A stretch of 6,018 nucleotides of DNA, from NCBI GenBank assembly GCA_028691625.1, contig JAQUYZ010000124.1, forward strand, positions 1 through 6,018, read 5' to 3'. The stretch is from Eubacteriales bacterium (lineage in GTDB: Bacteria > Bacillota > Clostridia > Peptostreptococcales > Anaerovoracaceae). The notes beneath the pieces were generated by a model. That model saw nothing but the letters and a program-made list of their open reading frames with translations. It did not search any database and was not told where the DNA came from. The position numbers were made by a program, and so were the translations under genes. Below are positions 5,469-6,018 of the stretch, one piece after another. The first letter of the stretch is position 1; each line of letters starts with the position of its first letter.

Positions 5469-5818
5469 AGAGTCCTCAGTGTGAGGCAGACTTTTTTCAG
5501 AAGCTCGTGATCCGTCCCGGCAGTAACTGTGATACGGCAGCCGCTGACTTCAATTTCCAGAGACTCTAACGCCTGCTGCACCTGCCCCGATGTGAGCTGC
5601 ATCCAGCCGTCCGGTACAATGCTCCTGGGTTCCTCTGTTTTTGCAAGCTCCGTGCAGGCCGCCTCCCGCAGCTTCTTCTGCCAATAGAAGTACGCATTCC
5701 TGCTTATTCCTGACCTCTGGCAGAATTCCTTGACGCTCTGCCCACAATTCCGTCGTTCCTGCATCACCTGCACCCATTGCGTGAGCCGATACTCCTTGGT
5801 AGCTTTTTGTGTGTTCAT
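5465..5818 (-). CDS. tnpA: IS66 accessory protein TnpA, helix-turn-helix
   Basis: This 117-residue protein is the first gene of the IS66 operon. Residues 10-52 (RLTQWVQVMQERRNCGQ, then SVKEFCQRSGISRNAYFYWQ) form the helix-turn-helix typical of IS66 TnpA and IS3-type OrfA proteins, probably binding the element's ends. The C-terminal LEIEVSGCRITVTAGTDHEL and LLKKVCLTLRTL segment is the usual IS66 TnpA tail. The start is well supported: GGAG at 5829-5826 lies 7 nt before ATG, and a promoter and hairpin lie just upstream. The stop overlaps the tnpB start. No anomaly is seen. Confidence 0.92.
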   Translation of the reverse strand: MNTQKATKEYRLTQWVQVMQERRNCGQSVKEFCQRSGISRNAYFYWQKKLREAACTELAKTEEPRSIVPDGWMQLTSGQVQQALESLEIEVSGCRITVTAGTDHELLKKVCLTLRTL

Positions 5819-5837
5819 ACCATCACTCCATTTCCTG

Positions 5838-5865
5838 GTTGAAAAAGTTTGCTTACTTTTTCAAC
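5838..5865. promoter_or_regulatory. Perfect 11-bp hairpin before tnpA
   Basis: GTTGAAAAAGT at 5838-5848 pairs exactly with ACTTTTTCAAC at 5855-5865 around a 6-nt loop. The predicted transcription start of tnpA lies near 5863, so the stem would form at the extreme 5' end of the mRNA, 9 nt before the GGAG site. No U-tract follows, so it is not an obvious terminator. mRNA stabilisation, translation control or a protein-binding site are all possible. Confidence 0.6.
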
Positions 5866-5869
5866 TTTA

Positions 5870-5898
5870 TTAATATTGTGATTGTACAACTTTTTCAA
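5870..5898 (-). promoter_or_regulatory. Promoter of the IS66 tnpA-tnpB operon
   Basis: On the minus strand TTGAAA (5898-5893) and TATTAA (5875-5870) have a 17-bp spacer. The -35 box lies inside a copy of the GGTTGAAAAAGTT motif that recurs in the hairpin, so a protein recognising the motif could repress the operon. The -10 box matches 4 of 6 consensus positions, so strength is uncertain. Confidence 0.5.
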
Positions 5899-5908
5899 CC
5901 GCCGTTAC

Positions 5909-5933
5909 AGGTGATGGTCTATTTAACGCTTAC
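5909..5933 (-). repeat. IS66 terminal inverted repeat, right
   Basis: Read on the minus strand from 5933 it begins GTAAGCGTTAAATAGACC. It matches the left end at 19 of 25 positions. The host reading frame from the right enters this repeat and stops within it at TAA (5925-5923). Confidence 0.8.
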
Positions 5934-6018
5934 CTTTATCTGTGTTAACTTCTCCATAATCAGCCAAAACAATCAAAGCATTCGGACGGTTATATGCGTA
6001 ATCTATAATTGCTTCACT
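5923..6018 (-). pseudogene. 5' part of an interrupted host gene, truncated by IS66
   Basis: An open minus-strand frame enters from the window edge and encodes SEAIIDYAYNRPNALIVLAD and then YGEVNTDK up to the IS66 junction at 5934. The IS end adds GKR and a TAA stop at 5925-5923. The start is outside the window. I do not recognise the protein. Its hydrophobic-acidic pattern (ALIVLADYGEV) looks like genuine coding sequence. The same-strand fragment at 23-125 may be the other end of this gene, though the missing target duplication leaves that open. Confidence 0.55.

Larger units (their letters stand above)
5837..5900. repeat. Three-copy GTTGAAAAAGT motif at the IS66 right end
   Basis: The 11-bp motif occurs at 5838-5848 on the plus strand, and at 5855-5865 and 5889-5899 on the minus strand. 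The first and third match over 13 bp (5837-5849 against 5888-5900). The cluster lies between the terminal repeat and tnpA and overlaps the promoter. It could be a reiterated TnpA-binding site. Confidence 0.6.
126..5933 (-). mobile_element. IS66-family insertion sequence carrying a nested second transposon
   Basis: The two ends are inverted copies of one another. On the plus strand the left end begins GTAAGCGTCAATTACGCC, and on the minus strand the right end begins GTAAGCGTTAAATAGACC. They match at 19 of 25 positions. GTAAGCG is the family hallmark of IS66 termini. Between them lie tnpA, tnpB, tnpC and a passenger gene in the standard IS66 order. The 5808-bp length is about twice the usual IS66 size. 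Subtracting the inner trio (about 194-3133) leaves about 2.87 kb, which fits. The 8 bp outside each end (118-125 cctgcaga, 5934-5941 ctttatct) do not match, although IS66 normally makes an 8-bp duplication. Confidence 0.8.

Noticed and set aside
5550..5777. A 75-codon minus-strand frame inside tnpA
   Set aside because: It is an alternative frame of tnpA, which has a clear family match and its own ribosome binding site.

Overview
The window is almost entirely mobile DNA. All supported genes are on the minus strand, so biological order runs right to left. Protein families and gene signals (IS66 tnpA-tnpB-tnpC plus a small passenger, a DUF6431-type zinc ribbon, sigma-A-like promoters, strong GGAGG ribosome binding sites, ATGA overlaps) suggest a Bacillota genome, most likely a gut clostridium of the Lachnospiraceae type. 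That placement is inference from family resemblance.

Layout. (1) 5934-6018 and 23-125 hold the two broken ends of host coding sequence on the minus strand. A following gene starts at 11-9, so the target looks like an operon. (2) 126-5933 is bounded by 25-bp imperfect inverted repeats (19/25 identical) that begin with the IS66 signature GTAAGCG. I read this as one IS66 element of 5808 bp. Its genes are tnpA (5465-5818), tnpB (5115-5468), tnpC (3433-5037) and a passenger gene starting at 3436. (3) Inside it, at about 194-3133, lies a second transposon of about 2.94 kb that interrupts the passenger gene. It encodes a zinc-ribbon protein (2481-3020), a DD35E integrase-fold transposase (1081-2418) and an AAA ATPase (288-1088). 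Removing it leaves an IS66 of about 2.87 kb, close to the usual size for the family.

How the genes work together. TnpA and TnpB are IS66 accessory proteins and TnpC is the DDE transposase. The inner trio looks like a Tn7/Tn5053/Mu-style set: a DDE transposase (TniA/TnsB-like), a target-handling ATPase (TniB/TnsC/MuB-like) and a zinc-ribbon partner of unknown role. The inner set has its own promoter (TTGCCT-17-TATAAT) in its right terminal repeat.

Main points for follow-up: the nested structure and unresolved inner ends; a possible three-component transposition module; an apparently leaderless promoter directly in front of tnpC; a three-copy 11-13 bp motif forming a hairpin before tnpA; and the absence of a matching 8-bp target duplication around the outer IS66. 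I saw no tRNA, rRNA or CRISPR array.
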